DNA of 55,361 nt from an uncultured Selenomonadales bacterium (GTDB lineage Bacteria; Bacillota; Negativicutes; Acidaminococcales; Acidaminococcaceae): assembly GCA_900316935.1 (NCBI GenBank), contig ONEW01000012.1:1-55361 (forward strand), given 5' to 3'. Shown in pieces: positions 35,953 to 43,994 of the stretch (its first letter is position 1; each line of letters starts with the position of its first letter). Below the pieces are notes generated by a model, which worked only from the letters and a program-made list of their open reading frames with translations, was not told where the DNA came from and did not search any database. The position numbers and the translations under genes are program-made.

Positions 35953-36735
35953 ATGTTATTGGTAATCGATGTAGGCAATACCAATACGGTAGCCGGTATT
36001 TTTGACGGAAAAAAACTGATAGATAACTGGCGCTTTTCTTCGGACCGCTCCAAAACGGCCGATGAATTCGGCATGTTCATGACGAGCATGCTGCGTTTTG
36101 CGGGACTGGAACGTTCCGATGTCTCGGACATCATCATTTCGAGCGTCGTTCCGCCGGTGCTGGTGCCGTTGTGCCATATGTGCGAACGGTATTTCAACAA
36201 CAAGCCCCTGGTTGTCGGCCAGGGCCTCAAAATCGGGCTGAAGCTCCGTTACGAAAACCCGAAGGAGATTGGCGCGGACCGCATCGTCAATGCCGTTGCG
36301 GCCTATGAAAAGTACGCGTCCCGCAAGAAACCGATGATCATCATCGATTTCGGCACGGCAACGACGTTCTGTGCCCTGCTGCCCACGGGCGAATACCTGG
36401 GCGGCGCCATCTGCCCCGGCATCGGCATTTCGTCCGAAGCCCTGTTCCAGCGCACGGCTAAACTGCCGCGCATCGAACTGCTGAAACCGAAAAAGGCCAT
36501 CTGCGGCAACACGATCGACGCCATGCGCGCCGGCATCATGTTCGGCTATTACGGACTGATTAAGGAAATCGTGGCCCAGATGAAGAAGGAACTGGACAGC
36601 CCCGATGCACTGGTCATTGCGACCGGCGGGTTCGCCAACACCATGACGAGCGGTACGAACTGCATCGACATCGTCGACCCCATGCTGACGCTCGAAGGCC
36701 TGCGCCTGATTTTTGAAAAGAACAAGAAGAAATAA
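35953..36735 (+). CDS. coaX: type III pantothenate kinase
   Basis: This 260-residue enzyme phosphorylates pantothenate, the first step of coenzyme A synthesis. The ASKHA fold of CoaX is clear: MLLVIDVGNTNTVAGIF at the start, GADRIVNAVAAYEKY (about 99-113), and DFGTATTFCALLPTG (about 133-147) with the second phosphate loop. ATG at 35953 follows AGGGAGG. It has its own promoter and terminator, although birA lies just upstream, as is common in Firmicutes. Confidence 0.96.
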   Translation: MLLVIDVGNTNTVAGIFDGKKLIDNWRFSSDRSKTADEFGMFMTSMLRFAGLERSDVSDIIISSVVPPVLVPLCHMCERYFNNKPLVVGQGLKIGLKLRYENPKEIGADRIVNAVAAYEKYASRKKPMIIIDFGTATTFCALLPTGEYLGGAICPGIGISSEALFQRTAKLPRIELLKPKKAICGNTIDAMRAGIMFGYYGLIKEIVAQMKKELDSPDALVIATGGFANTMTSGTNCIDIVDPMLTLEGLRLIFEKNKKK

Positions 36736-36756
36736 GTGACACTTATGATTCCTCGC

Positions 36757-36783
36757 GGCCCGCTTTCCAGCGGGCCTTTTTTT
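36757..36783 (+). terminator. Rho-independent terminator of coaX
   Basis: GGCCCGCT pairs with AGCGGGCC around TTCC, followed by T7. Confidence 0.93.
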
Positions 36784-36823
36784 AGACTGTACGGTTCGTT
36801 CGGAACCGATGGGACGACTATCT

Positions 36824-37801
36824 ATGAAGATTGGGAACATTGCCTTGGATGCACCGCTGGCCCTGGCCCCTATGGCGGGCATTTCGGACCTTCCATACCG
36901 GGTCCTCTGCCGCCGTTGCGGCGCTGGCCTGACGGTTTCGGAAATGGTCAGTGCCAAAGGCCTGCTCTATAAAAATGAAAAGACATTCGCCATGCTCGCC
37001 GTCAATCCGGCGGAACGACCGACGGCCATCCAGCTTTTCGGTTCCGTGCCGGAGGAGATGGCGGAGGCGGCCCGTATCGTGGCAGCGCAGGGTGCCGACA
37101 TCATCGACGTGAATATGGGATGTCCCGTTCCCAAGGTCGTCAACAACGGAGAAGGGTCCGCCCTCATGAAGACGCCGGAACTGGCCGGCCGGATCCTGTC
37201 CGCCATGACGCGGGCCGTGCGCATTCCCGTGACGGTGAAGTTCCGGTCCGGCTGGGACGAGGAACACCGCAACGCCGTTGAATTCGCCAAGGTGGCGGAG
37301 GCGGCCGGTGCAGCGGCCATCGCCGTACACGGGCGGACGCGGCAGCAGTTCTATACGGGCAAGGCCGACTGGGGCATCATCCGGCAGGTGCGGGAGGCTG
37401 TTTCCATTCCCGTCTGGGGAAACGGGGACATCTTCACCTGGCAGGACGGTCTGCGCATGCAGGAGGAAACGGGCTGCGACGGGCTGATGGTCGCCCGCGG
37501 CGCCAACGGCAACCCTTGGATCTTCGCCCAGCTGAAGGCGGCCCTGGCCGGGAAACCGGTGCCGCAGGTCACGGACGGGGAACGCCTGGCCTGCATCAAG
37601 GAACACGCAGAGGCGCTGGTGCGTTTCAAGGGCGAACCCATCGCCATCAAGGAAATGCGCAGCCACGCTTCGGCTTATTTAAAAGGCATGCCCCAGGCTG
37701 CCGCCTGGCGGGAAAAGTTCCACCAGGCGGACACGCTCGGAGAGTTGGAAGGATTGGTGGATGGGTACGCGGCCTTCCTGAAGGAATACAGAAAGAAATA
37801 A
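36824..37801 (+). CDS. dusB: tRNA-dihydrouridine synthase B
   Basis: This 325-residue FMN-dependent enzyme reduces uridine to dihydrouridine in tRNA D loops. Dus signatures are APMAGISDLPYR (near 15-26), DVNMGCPVPKVVNNGEGSAL with the catalytic cysteine (about 92-111), and HGRTRQQFYTGKADW (about 168-182). The start at 36824 gives MKIGNIAL, the normal DusB N-terminus; an ATG at 36809 in frame is also possible but sits right behind a small hairpin and neither has a strong SD. Its stop overlaps the start of the next gene (TAATG). Confidence 0.93.
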   Translation: MKIGNIALDAPLALAPMAGISDLPYRVLCRRCGAGLTVSEMVSAKGLLYKNEKTFAMLAVNPAERPTAIQLFGSVPEEMAEAARIVAAQGADIIDVNMGCPVPKVVNNGEGSALMKTPELAGRILSAMTRAVRIPVTVKFRSGWDEEHRNAVEFAKVAEAAGAAAIAVHGRTRQQFYTGKADWGIIRQVREAVSIPVWGNGDIFTWQDGLRMQEETGCDGLMVARGANGNPWIFAQLKAALAGKPVPQVTDGERLACIKEHAEALVRFKGEPIAIKEMRSHASAYLKGMPQAAAWREKFHQADTLGELEGLVDGYAAFLKEYRKK

Positions 37802-38757
37802 TGGACTTGGAGAACAGGAAAGACAACGGCAACAGAAAAACGAAACGGGTCATCAGCATCAGCCTCGGATCCTCGGAACGCGATGCGGAGGGGTTCCTGG
37901 AACTCGGGGACACGGTCATCCGCCTTGAACGGCGCGGCACGGACGGCGATATGGAAAAGGCGGCCGCCCTGCTGCAGGCGTACGACGGGAAGGTCGACGC
38001 CATCGGCCTGGGCGGAACGGACCTGTACCTGGTGGCCGGCAGCCGGCGCTATGTTTTCCGCGAGTCAGCACGGCTCCTGGAGAACGTGAAGCAGACGCCG
38101 GTCCTGGACGGCAGCGGCCTGAAAAACACGCTGGAGCGCTTCATCGTGCGGCGTCTCGCAGCAGACGGCACGGTGGATTTCCGGGGCAGGAAGGTGCTCC
38201 TGACGTGTGCCGTGGACCGCTTCGGCATGGCCGAAGCCTTGTGCGAAGCCGGAGCCGACATCACGTTCGGCGACATCCTCTACGGCCTGGGCTTCAATAT
38301 CCCGCTGCACAGCCTGTCCACGTTGGACAGGCTGGCTGCACTCATTGTGCCGGTCGTTACGAAACTGCCGATCCGCTGGTTTTATCCGACGGGAAAGGAG
38401 CAGACCCGTAAGGTGTCCCGCTATCCGGAATACTTTTTGCAGAGCGACATCATCGCCGGGGATTTCCTGTTCATCAAGCGCTTCATGCCGGACCGACTGG
38501 ACGGCAAGGTCATCCTTACGAACACCGTCACGGCGGCGGACCGCGCCATGCTCCGCAAAGCCGGCGTCAGGACGCTTATCACGACGACGCCCCGCGTCAA
38601 CGGGCGCAGCTTCGGCACGAACGTCATGGAGGCCGCCCTGGTCGCTTCGGTCGGTGCCCGCCACAGTCTGGAACCCGGTGCCTATGACGAACTGATTCGG
38701 AAATATCACCTGCATGCGTCCATCGAAACGCTGAACGGGCCGCGGCAGGAAGCATAG
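37801..38757 (+). CDS. uncharacterised protein of the type often annotated quinate 5-dehydrogenase
   Basis: This 318-residue soluble protein starts by TAATG coupling to dusB and is followed, 17 bases after its stop, by the acyl-ACP-reductase-like gene. I recall similar neighbours in other Firmicutes under the name quinate 5-dehydrogenase, but I see no convincing shikimate/quinate dehydrogenase motifs. Notable segments are VDAIGLGGTDLYLVAG (about 59-74), GRKVLLTCAVDRFGMAEAL (about 129-147), FGDILYGLGFNIPLHSL (about 157-173) and GRSFGTNVMEAALVA near the C-terminus. A Rossmann-like fold with modified loops is possible. Function unknown; the fixed pairing suggests it works with the next gene product. 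Confidence 0.75.
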   Translation: MDLENRKDNGNRKTKRVISISLGSSERDAEGFLELGDTVIRLERRGTDGDMEKAAALLQAYDGKVDAIGLGGTDLYLVAGSRRYVFRESARLLENVKQTPVLDGSGLKNTLERFIVRRLAADGTVDFRGRKVLLTCAVDRFGMAEALCEAGADITFGDILYGLGFNIPLHSLSTLDRLAALIVPVVTKLPIRWFYPTGKEQTRKVSRYPEYFLQSDIIAGDFLFIKRFMPDRLDGKVILTNTVTAADRAMLRKAGVRTLITTTPRVNGRSFGTNVMEAALVASVGARHSLEPGAYDELIRKYHLHASIETLNGPRQEA

Positions 38758-38774
38758 GGAAGGAAGGAACACGA

Positions 38775-39869
38775 ATGGAGAAGTTTGCCTTTATGCTGCA
38801 TCCGCTTTCGCTGGCGGACATGCAGCATGTGTCCCCGCTGATCCGCCTGGTGCCTGACGGGGTGCTCGAATTCGCCCTGCGGCACAAGAAACCCTTCAAG
38901 GTATCACACATCACGGGCGTGCGCAGCCCTTACGCTGAGGCGGAAGGCTGGTTCGTAGGCTGCCCTCTGACGGCGAAGCAGATGCTGACCCTGCCGGAAG
39001 AGTTCGTCATGGACCGCATTATCGAGACCGGCAGGATCGCCCAGGGGCTGGGCGCCAAAATCCTGGGTCTCGGGGCCTTTACGAGCATCGTCGGTGACGC
39101 GGGCCTCACGGTGGCGGAGAACCTGGACATTGCGGTTACATCGGGGAACAGCTATACCGTGGCGACGGCCCTGGAAGGAACGCGCAAGGCGGCCCGCCTC
39201 ATGGGCAGGGACCTGCGCACGGCACAAGTCGCCGTCATCGGCGCAACCGGTTCCATCGGCGCTGTCTGTGCCCGTATCCTGGCCCGGGAAGCGGGCCATA
39301 TCATGCTGGCGGCCCGCCATTCCGGTCCCTTGGAGGACCTGGCCCAGGAACTGGTCCGCACGTCGGACGCGGAGATCCGCGTGATACAGGATACGGCGGC
39401 CTGCATCCGCCAGGCGGACATCGTCCTGACCGTGACGAGCGCCGTGGATTTCCAGATTGATCCGGCGGACTTCAAATGCGGTGCCGTGGTCTGCGACGTG
39501 GCCCGGCCCCGCAATGTGTCCCGTGCCGTGTCGGCGGCCCGTCCCGATGTCCTTGTCATCGAAGGCGGCGTCATCGACGTACCGGGCGACGTGGACTTCC
39601 ATTTCCATTTCGGCTTCCCGCCGAAAACGGCCTTCGCCTGCATGGCGGAAACCATGATTCTGGCACTGGAAGGCCGTTACGAGAACTTCACCCTGGGACG
39701 GGATTTGCGGCCGGAACAGATCGATACCATCGCCGCGCTGGCTGCGAAACACCAGTTCCGGCTGGCAGGCTTCCGGAATTTCGAACACGCCGTGACGGAA
39801 GAGGCCATTGCGGCCGTTCGGGAAACTGCCGGAGCGATGGCGGAAGAGGGGCCCGTTCCTGAAATTTGA
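38775..39869 (+). CDS. acyl-ACP reductase-like dehydrogenase (often annotated shikimate dehydrogenase)
   Basis: This 364-residue protein has the same layout as cyanobacterial long-chain acyl-ACP reductase (AAR, 341 residues, recalled): an N-terminal substrate domain with GLGAKILGLGAFTSIVGDAG (91-110) and TSGNSYTVA (122-130), a nucleotide-binding loop GATGSIG (156-162), and a late motif FACMAETMILALEGRYENFT (287-306). C289 in that motif lines up with the catalytic cysteine of AAR. AAR reduces acyl-ACP or acyl-CoA to fatty aldehyde with NADPH. A plain shikimate dehydrogenase is unlikely. ATG at 38775 follows GGAAGGAAGG. The real substrate is unknown. Confidence 0.7.
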   Translation: MEKFAFMLHPLSLADMQHVSPLIRLVPDGVLEFALRHKKPFKVSHITGVRSPYAEAEGWFVGCPLTAKQMLTLPEEFVMDRIIETGRIAQGLGAKILGLGAFTSIVGDAGLTVAENLDIAVTSGNSYTVATALEGTRKAARLMGRDLRTAQVAVIGATGSIGAVCARILAREAGHIMLAARHSGPLEDLAQELVRTSDAEIRVIQDTAACIRQADIVLTVTSAVDFQIDPADFKCGAVVCDVARPRNVSRAVSAARPDVLVIEGGVIDVPGDVDFHFHFGFPPKTAFACMAETMILALEGRYENFTLGRDLRPEQIDTIAALAAKHQFRLAGFRNFEHAVTEEAIAAVRETAGAMAEEGPVPEI

Positions 39870-39894
39870 CAAGGCCCGGGCAAAAATTTATAAT
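39866..39894 (+). promoter_or_regulatory. consensus promoter for greA
   Basis: TTGACA (39866-39871), 17-base spacer, TATAAT (39889-39894): a perfect consensus sigma-A promoter whose -35 overlaps the stop codon of the preceding gene. Confidence 0.9.
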
Positions 39895-39946
39895 GTTAAA
39901 TAGTATTTCTCGTTAAAGACCCGTAGTTTGCAGGGAGGAATTTTAG

Positions 39947-40432
39947 ATGGATGAGAAAAAGACACTGTTGACCGCCGAAGGATTGGAAAAACTGAAAGCG
40001 GAACTGGAAGAACTGCGTACCGTCAAACGCCAGGAAAATGTGGAACACCTGGCCGAAGCAAGATCCCACGGCGACTTGAGCGAAAACTCCGAGTATGATG
40101 CTGCCAAGGACGAACAGGCACGCATCGAGGGCCGTATCCAGGAAATCGAGCAGATGCTGAAGACGGCCGAAGTCATCGATAACAGCAAGAAACGCAAGAC
40201 GAAGGTCGAACTGGGGACCACCGTGACCATTGAGGACATGGCCCCGGAATTCGAAGAGGACAAACTGCAGCAATACACTGTCGTCGGTACGACCGAAGCC
40301 GATCCGTTCGAAGGTAAGATTTCGAACGAATCGCCAATCGGTATCGCCATCCTGGGCAAAAAGGTCGGTACGGTCGTCACGGTCCGTACCCCTGCAGGAG
40401 ACCATCAGTTCAAGATCATCAAGATTAAATAA
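39947..40432 (+). CDS. greA: transcription elongation factor GreA
   Basis: This 161-residue factor stimulates RNA cleavage by backtracked RNA polymerase. The N-terminal coiled coil (residues about 10-80) includes EARSHGDLSENSEYDAAKD with the two acidic tip residues. The C-terminal FKBP-like domain follows with SPIGIAILGKKVGTVVTV. ATG at 39947 follows AGGGAGG. It is driven by a perfect promoter, and lysS follows in the same transcript 18 bases later. Confidence 0.97.
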   Translation: MDEKKTLLTAEGLEKLKAELEELRTVKRQENVEHLAEARSHGDLSENSEYDAAKDEQARIEGRIQEIEQMLKTAEVIDNSKKRKTKVELGTTVTIEDMAPEFEEDKLQQYTVVGTTEADPFEGKISNESPIGIAILGKKVGTVVTVRTPAGDHQFKIIKIK

Positions 40433-40450
40433 TCAGGGGAGTCAATCAAT

Positions 40451-42016
40451 ATGGCAGAAGCAACCCAGGTCGCCAACGACCAGCTCATTGAGAACGAACA
40501 GGTACAGAACCGCATCGAGAAGATGCACAAGCTCGAAGAACGCGGTATCCTGCCCTTCGGACACCGGTTCGACTGGACGCACCACAATACAGACGTACAT
40601 GAACATGCAAAGGAAATGGAAGAAGCGGGGACGGAGGTCAAGGTGGCCGGCCGCGTCATGGCCATCCGCGGCCACGGCAAGACCTGTTTCATGGATCTGC
40701 ACGACAAGACGGGCCGCATCCAGCTGTACCTGCGCAAGGACGTGCTCGGGGAGGACGCCTATTCCGTTACCAGGCTGATGGATATCGGCGACATCATCGG
40801 CGTCACGGGCACGGTCTTCCTGACCCATACGGGCGAACCGTCCATCCGCGTGACGGATCTGCAGTTCCTGTCCAAGGCACTGAAGCCGCTGCCGGAGAAA
40901 TTCCACGGCCTGAAGGACATGGACCTGCGCTACCGCCAGCGTTACGTCGACCTCATCATGAACCCCGAGGTCAAGGACGTCTTCGTAAAACGCACGCAGA
41001 TCATCAAGAGCATCCGCCGCATTCTGGATGAAGACGGTTTCCTGGAAGTGGAAACGCCGGTCCTGAACACCATTTCCGGCGGTGCGACGGCACGTCCCTT
41101 CATCACGTACCATAATGCCCTGAACATCCAGCTCTACCTGCGCATTGCTACGGAGCTGAACTTGAAGCGCCTCATCGTCGGTGGTATGGAACGGGTCTAT
41201 GAACTGGGCCGTGTCTTCCGCAACGAAGGCATGGACATCAAGCACAACCCTGAATTCACGACGCTGGAGCTGTATCAGGCTTATGGCGACATGGACACCA
41301 TGATGGACATCACGGAAAAACTGGTCAGCCAGACGGCACAGAACGTGCTGGGCACCATGAAGATCACCTACGAAGGCCAGGAGATCGACCTGACGCCTCC
41401 GTGGCCCCGCATGACCATGATTGACTCCATCAAGGAATTCAGCGGGTACGACTTCAATGGCGTCAAGGACCTGGAACAGGCCCGGGCCATGGCGAAGGAA
41501 GCCAAGGTGGAATTTGAGGAATCGTGGGGCGTGGGCAAGATCATCAATGCCTTCTTCGACGCGTTCGTGGAAGAAAAGCTGGTTCAGCCCGTGTTCATCT
41601 GCAAATATCCGAAAGAGATTTCCCCACTGGCCAAGAGCAGCGTCGACGATCCGGAGATTACGGACCGTTTCGAAGGCTTCATCTACGGCCGCGAACTGTG
41701 CAACGGCTTTACGGAACTGAACGATCCGCTGGACCAGCGCGAACGCTTCGTCAGGCAGATGGAGGAGCGCGCCAACGGCGACCTGGAAGCCGGCATGATG
41801 GACGAGGACTTCGTCAATGCCCTGATGCACGGCCTGCCCCCGACGGGCGGCCTGGGTATCGGCATCGACCGACTGGTCATGTTCCTGACGGGCGCCACAT
41901 CCATCCGCGACGTGCTGCTTTTCCCGACCATGAAGCCGCTGCCGCAGGACAAGGCGGAACTGGACGCCGAAGAGGACGCTGCCGCAAAGTCCGCGGACGG
42001 GCAGGAGGAAAAGTGA
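40451..42016 (+). CDS. lysS: lysyl-tRNA synthetase, class II
   Basis: This 521-residue enzyme charges tRNA-Lys. An N-terminal OB-fold anticodon-binding domain (about 55-170) precedes the class II core: motif 1 around [10 protein letters not shown], motif 2 around [17 protein letters not shown], motif 3 [16 protein letters not shown] (about 460-475). The C-terminal 25 residues are acidic and variable. ATG at 40451 follows AGGGGAG. It forms the greA-lysS operon closed by a strong terminator. Confidence 0.97.
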   Translation: MAEATQVANDQLIENEQVQNRIEKMHKLEERGILPFGHRFDWTHHNTDVHEHAKEMEEAGTEVKVAGRVMAIRGHGKTCFMDLHDKTGRIQLYLRKDVLGEDAYSVTRLMDIGDIIGVTGTVFLTHTGEPSIRVTDLQFLSKALKPLPEKFHGLKDMDLRYRQRYVDLIMNPEVKDVFVKRTQIIKSIRRILDEDGFLEVETPVLNTISGGATARPFITYHNALNIQLYLRIATELNLKRLIVGGMERVYELGRVFRNEGMDIKHNPEFTTLELYQAYGDMDTMMDITEKLVSQTAQNVLGTMKITYEGQEIDLTPPWPRMTMIDSIKEFSGYDFNGVKDLEQARAMAKEAKVEFEESWGVGKIINAFFDAFVEEKLVQPVFICKYPKEISPLAKSSVDDPEITDRFEGFIYGRELCNGFTELNDPLDQRERFVRQMEERANGDLEAGMMDEDFVNALMHGLPPTGGLGIGIDRLVMFLTGATSIRDVLLFPTMKPLPQDKAELDAEEDAAAKSADGQEEK

Positions 42017-42060
42017 TTCCGTACCGCCGTTAAGCATGTAGGACAACAAACAGACACACA

Positions 42061-42097
42061 AAAGGCATTTTCCGGATCAACCGGAAAATGCCTTTTT
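42061..42097 (+). terminator. Rho-independent terminator of greA-lysS
   Basis: AAAGGCATTTTCCGG pairs perfectly with CCGGAAAATGCCTTT around ATCAA, followed by a short T tract. Confidence 0.93.
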
Positions 42098-42152
42098 GCA
42101 TTCCGTCCTCTTTTCCTTCAGGCTGCTTTTCCGGCTTTTGGGTAAAATCGTC

Positions 42153-42182
42153 TTGAGGGACCCCTCGGAATTTCGTTATAAT
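42153..42182 (+). promoter_or_regulatory. promoter for ttdAB
   Basis: TTGAGG (42153-42158), 18-base spacer, TATAAT (42177-42182). Confidence 0.7.
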
Positions 42183-42250
42183 GTAGGCAGAGGCAAGCAG
42201 CACTCGGACGGAAAAGGGACGCGGAGGTCCCGTACAGACAGGAGGTCATG

Positions 42251-43156
42251 ATGACGAACGATGCGAAGGTGAAACTGATGACGGACCGGTTGGCGGAATT
42301 CATCGCCTACACGGCCAAAAAACTGCCCGATGACGTAATCGGCAAACTGAGGGAGCTGCAGGCGCAGGAAACGGATCCTCTGCCCAAAGTCATCTACGAG
42401 ACCATGTTCCGCAACCAGGAGCTGGCCGTGCAATGGGACAGGCCTTCGTGCCAGGACACGGGCGCCCTGCAGTTCTGGGTCCGTGCCGGAGCCCATTTCC
42501 CGCTGCTGGACGATTTGGCGGACCTGCTCCGCGAAGCCGTCATCAAAGCAACGCAGGAAGCGCCCCTGCGGCACAACGCTGTGGAAACCTTTGACGAATA
42601 CAACACGGGCAAAAACGTGGGCAAAGGAGTGCCGACCATCTTCTGGGACATCGTGCCCCGTTCGGACCGGTGTGAAATCTACACCTACATGTCCGGCGGC
42701 GGATGCTCCCTGCCGGGGCACGCCAAGGTCCTGATGCCCGGAGAAGGGTATGAAGGCGTCGTGCGCTTCGTCATGGACCAGATGACGACCTACGGCCTGA
42801 ATGCCTGTCCGCCGCTCCTTGTGGGCATCGGCATCGGCACATCCGTGGAAACGGCGGCCCTCAATTCCAAAAAAGCCCTCATGCGCCCTATCGGGTCGCA
42901 CAATGACAACGCCAATGCGGCCAAGCTGGAACGCCTCCTGGAGGACGGTATCAACAACATCGGCCTCGGTCCCCAGGGCATGGGCGGCAAACACTGCGTC
43001 ATGGGTGTCAATATCGAGAACACGGCACGCCATCCGTCGGTCATCGGCGTCGCGGTCAACGTAGGCTGCTGGAGCCACCGGCGTGGCCACATCATTTTCG
43101 ACAAGGATATCAACTATACGGTGACAACGCATACGGGGGTGGCTTTATCATGTTGA
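42251..43156 (+). CDS. ttdA: L(+)-tartrate dehydratase alpha subunit (class I fumarase-type)
   Basis: This 301-residue iron-sulfur subunit dehydrates L-tartrate to oxaloacetate together with TtdB, or acts on fumarate/malate in related anaerobic enzymes. The three cluster cysteines are visible: CQDTG (C67), NACPPLLVG (C186) and VGCWSHRRG (C273). [18 protein letters not shown] and GGGCSLPG are other landmarks, and the length matches E. coli TtdA (303). Two ATGs are adjacent (42248 and 42251); the second is preferred because AGGAGGT lies too close to the first. The gene overlaps ttdB by 7 bases. Tartrate rather than fumarate is suggested by overall similarity to TtdA, recalled from memory. Confidence 0.88.
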   Translation: MTNDAKVKLMTDRLAEFIAYTAKKLPDDVIGKLRELQAQETDPLPKVIYETMFRNQELAVQWDRPSCQDTGALQFWVRAGAHFPLLDDLADLLREAVIKATQEAPLRHNAVETFDEYNTGKNVGKGVPTIFWDIVPRSDRCEIYTYMSGGGCSLPGHAKVLMPGEGYEGVVRFVMDQMTTYGLNACPPLLVGIGIGTSVETAALNSKKALMRPIGSHNDNANAAKLERLLEDGINNIGLGPQGMGGKHCVMGVNIENTARHPSVIGVAVNVGCWSHRRGHIIFDKDINYTVTTHTGVALSC

Positions 43157-43599
43157 AGATGGAAAATGGCAGAAAGATCCTCGTCACGCCGATTGCGGCG
43201 GACGATTTGCAAGACATCCATATCGGCGACATCATTTACCTGGATGGAGACCTGACCACATGCCGCGACGTGGCACATCGCCGCGTGGTGGAAGAGGGCC
43301 GCGGGATGCCTGTGGACGTGCGGCATAAGGCCATCCTCCACGCCGGCCCTATCATCCGTACGAACGATGACGGTTCTTACGAAATGGTGTCCGTCGGCCC
43401 GACGACGAGCATGCGCATGGAGAAGTTCGAATATGGATTCGTCAAGAAGACCGGTGTCCGCCTCATTGCCGGAAAGGGCGGCATGAAGGGCAACACGGAG
43501 CGGGCCTGCAGGGAATTCGGCTGCATCTTCTGCGTATTTCCCGCCGGCAACGCCGTCGTGGCGGCGGCGAGCGTGGAAAAGATCGTCGAGGCCCAGTAG
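43150..43599 (+). CDS. ttdB: L(+)-tartrate dehydratase beta subunit, cut by an in-frame TAG
   Basis: The open frame gives 149 residues of a protein that should be about 200. The N-terminal part is typical of Ttd[59 protein letters not shown]. It ends ...EKIVEAQ at TAG (43597-43599). Directly after, in the same frame, the sequence continues with recognisable TtdB to 43776. Aligned with E. coli TtdB from memory, the TAG falls on a tryptophan (TGG), so a single G-to-A change explains it. Either the gene is newly inactivated, the codon is read through, or it is a sequencing error. ATG at 43150 overlaps the ttdA stop, so the pair is translationally coupled. Confidence 0.85.
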   Translation: MLKMENGRKILVTPIAADDLQDIHIGDIIYLDGDLTTCRDVAHRRVVEEGRGMPVDVRHKAILHAGPIIRTNDDGSYEMVSVGPTTSMRMEKFEYGFVKKTGVRLIAGKGGMKGNTERACREFGCIFCVFPAGNAVVAAASVEKIVEAQ

Positions 43600-43776
43600 C
43601 AAGACCTCGGTATGCCCGAGACGCTGTGGCACTGCAAGGTCAAGGAGTTCGGCCCTCTCATCGTCGCCATTGATGCCTATGGACGCAACTATTTCGAGGA
43701 AAAGAAAGCGGAATACGACCGGCGCAAGGAAGCGGAAATCGCCCGCATCCTGCCACAGGTCGGATTTATAAAATAA
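43600..43776 (+). pseudogene. ttdB: detached C-terminal part of ttdB beyond the TAG
   Basis: Fifty-eight intact codons follow the amber codon in frame and end at TAA (43774-43776). They encode LGMPETLWHCKVKEFGPLIV and a lysine/glutamate-rich end, which match the C-terminus of TtdB. There is no SD or good start of its own: the only internal ATG is five codons in. Restoring the TAG gives a 208-residue protein, close to the normal length. The rest of this stretch to 43994 carries the hydrogenase promoter and no further gene. Confidence 0.85.
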
Positions 43777-43839
43777 GTGACAGTTCCGGCCGCTTTCGGG
43801 TGGTTTTGCGAAAGTATACAGGATACTCGCCGTTTTCCC

Positions 43840-43868
43840 TTGACCTTTGACAGGCAAGGGGCTATAGT
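43840..43868 (+). promoter_or_regulatory. promoter for the ech-hyp cluster
   Basis: TTGACC (43840-43845), 17-base spacer, TATAGT (43863-43868). A second AT-rich stretch with TATAAT-like sequence follows at about 43884-43910. The leader up to the first gene is about 120 bases. Confidence 0.6.
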
Positions 43869-43994
43869 TAAGGCATTAGCGTACTATAAAGGAATATAAT
43901 ATACTCTATATATCCGCAAAGGCATTTACAGGGTACTGTGCTGGAAAGTCTTCCGCTCCGCCGGGGGAGGGAGCCTTTCGAGGGGGTGCGTGTC

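Noticed and set aside
43597..43599. Pyrrolysine insertion at the ttdB amber codon
   Set aside because: The aligned residue is Trp, the enzyme family has no known pyrrolysine members, and no pyl genes are in the window. Mutation, readthrough or sequence error are simpler.
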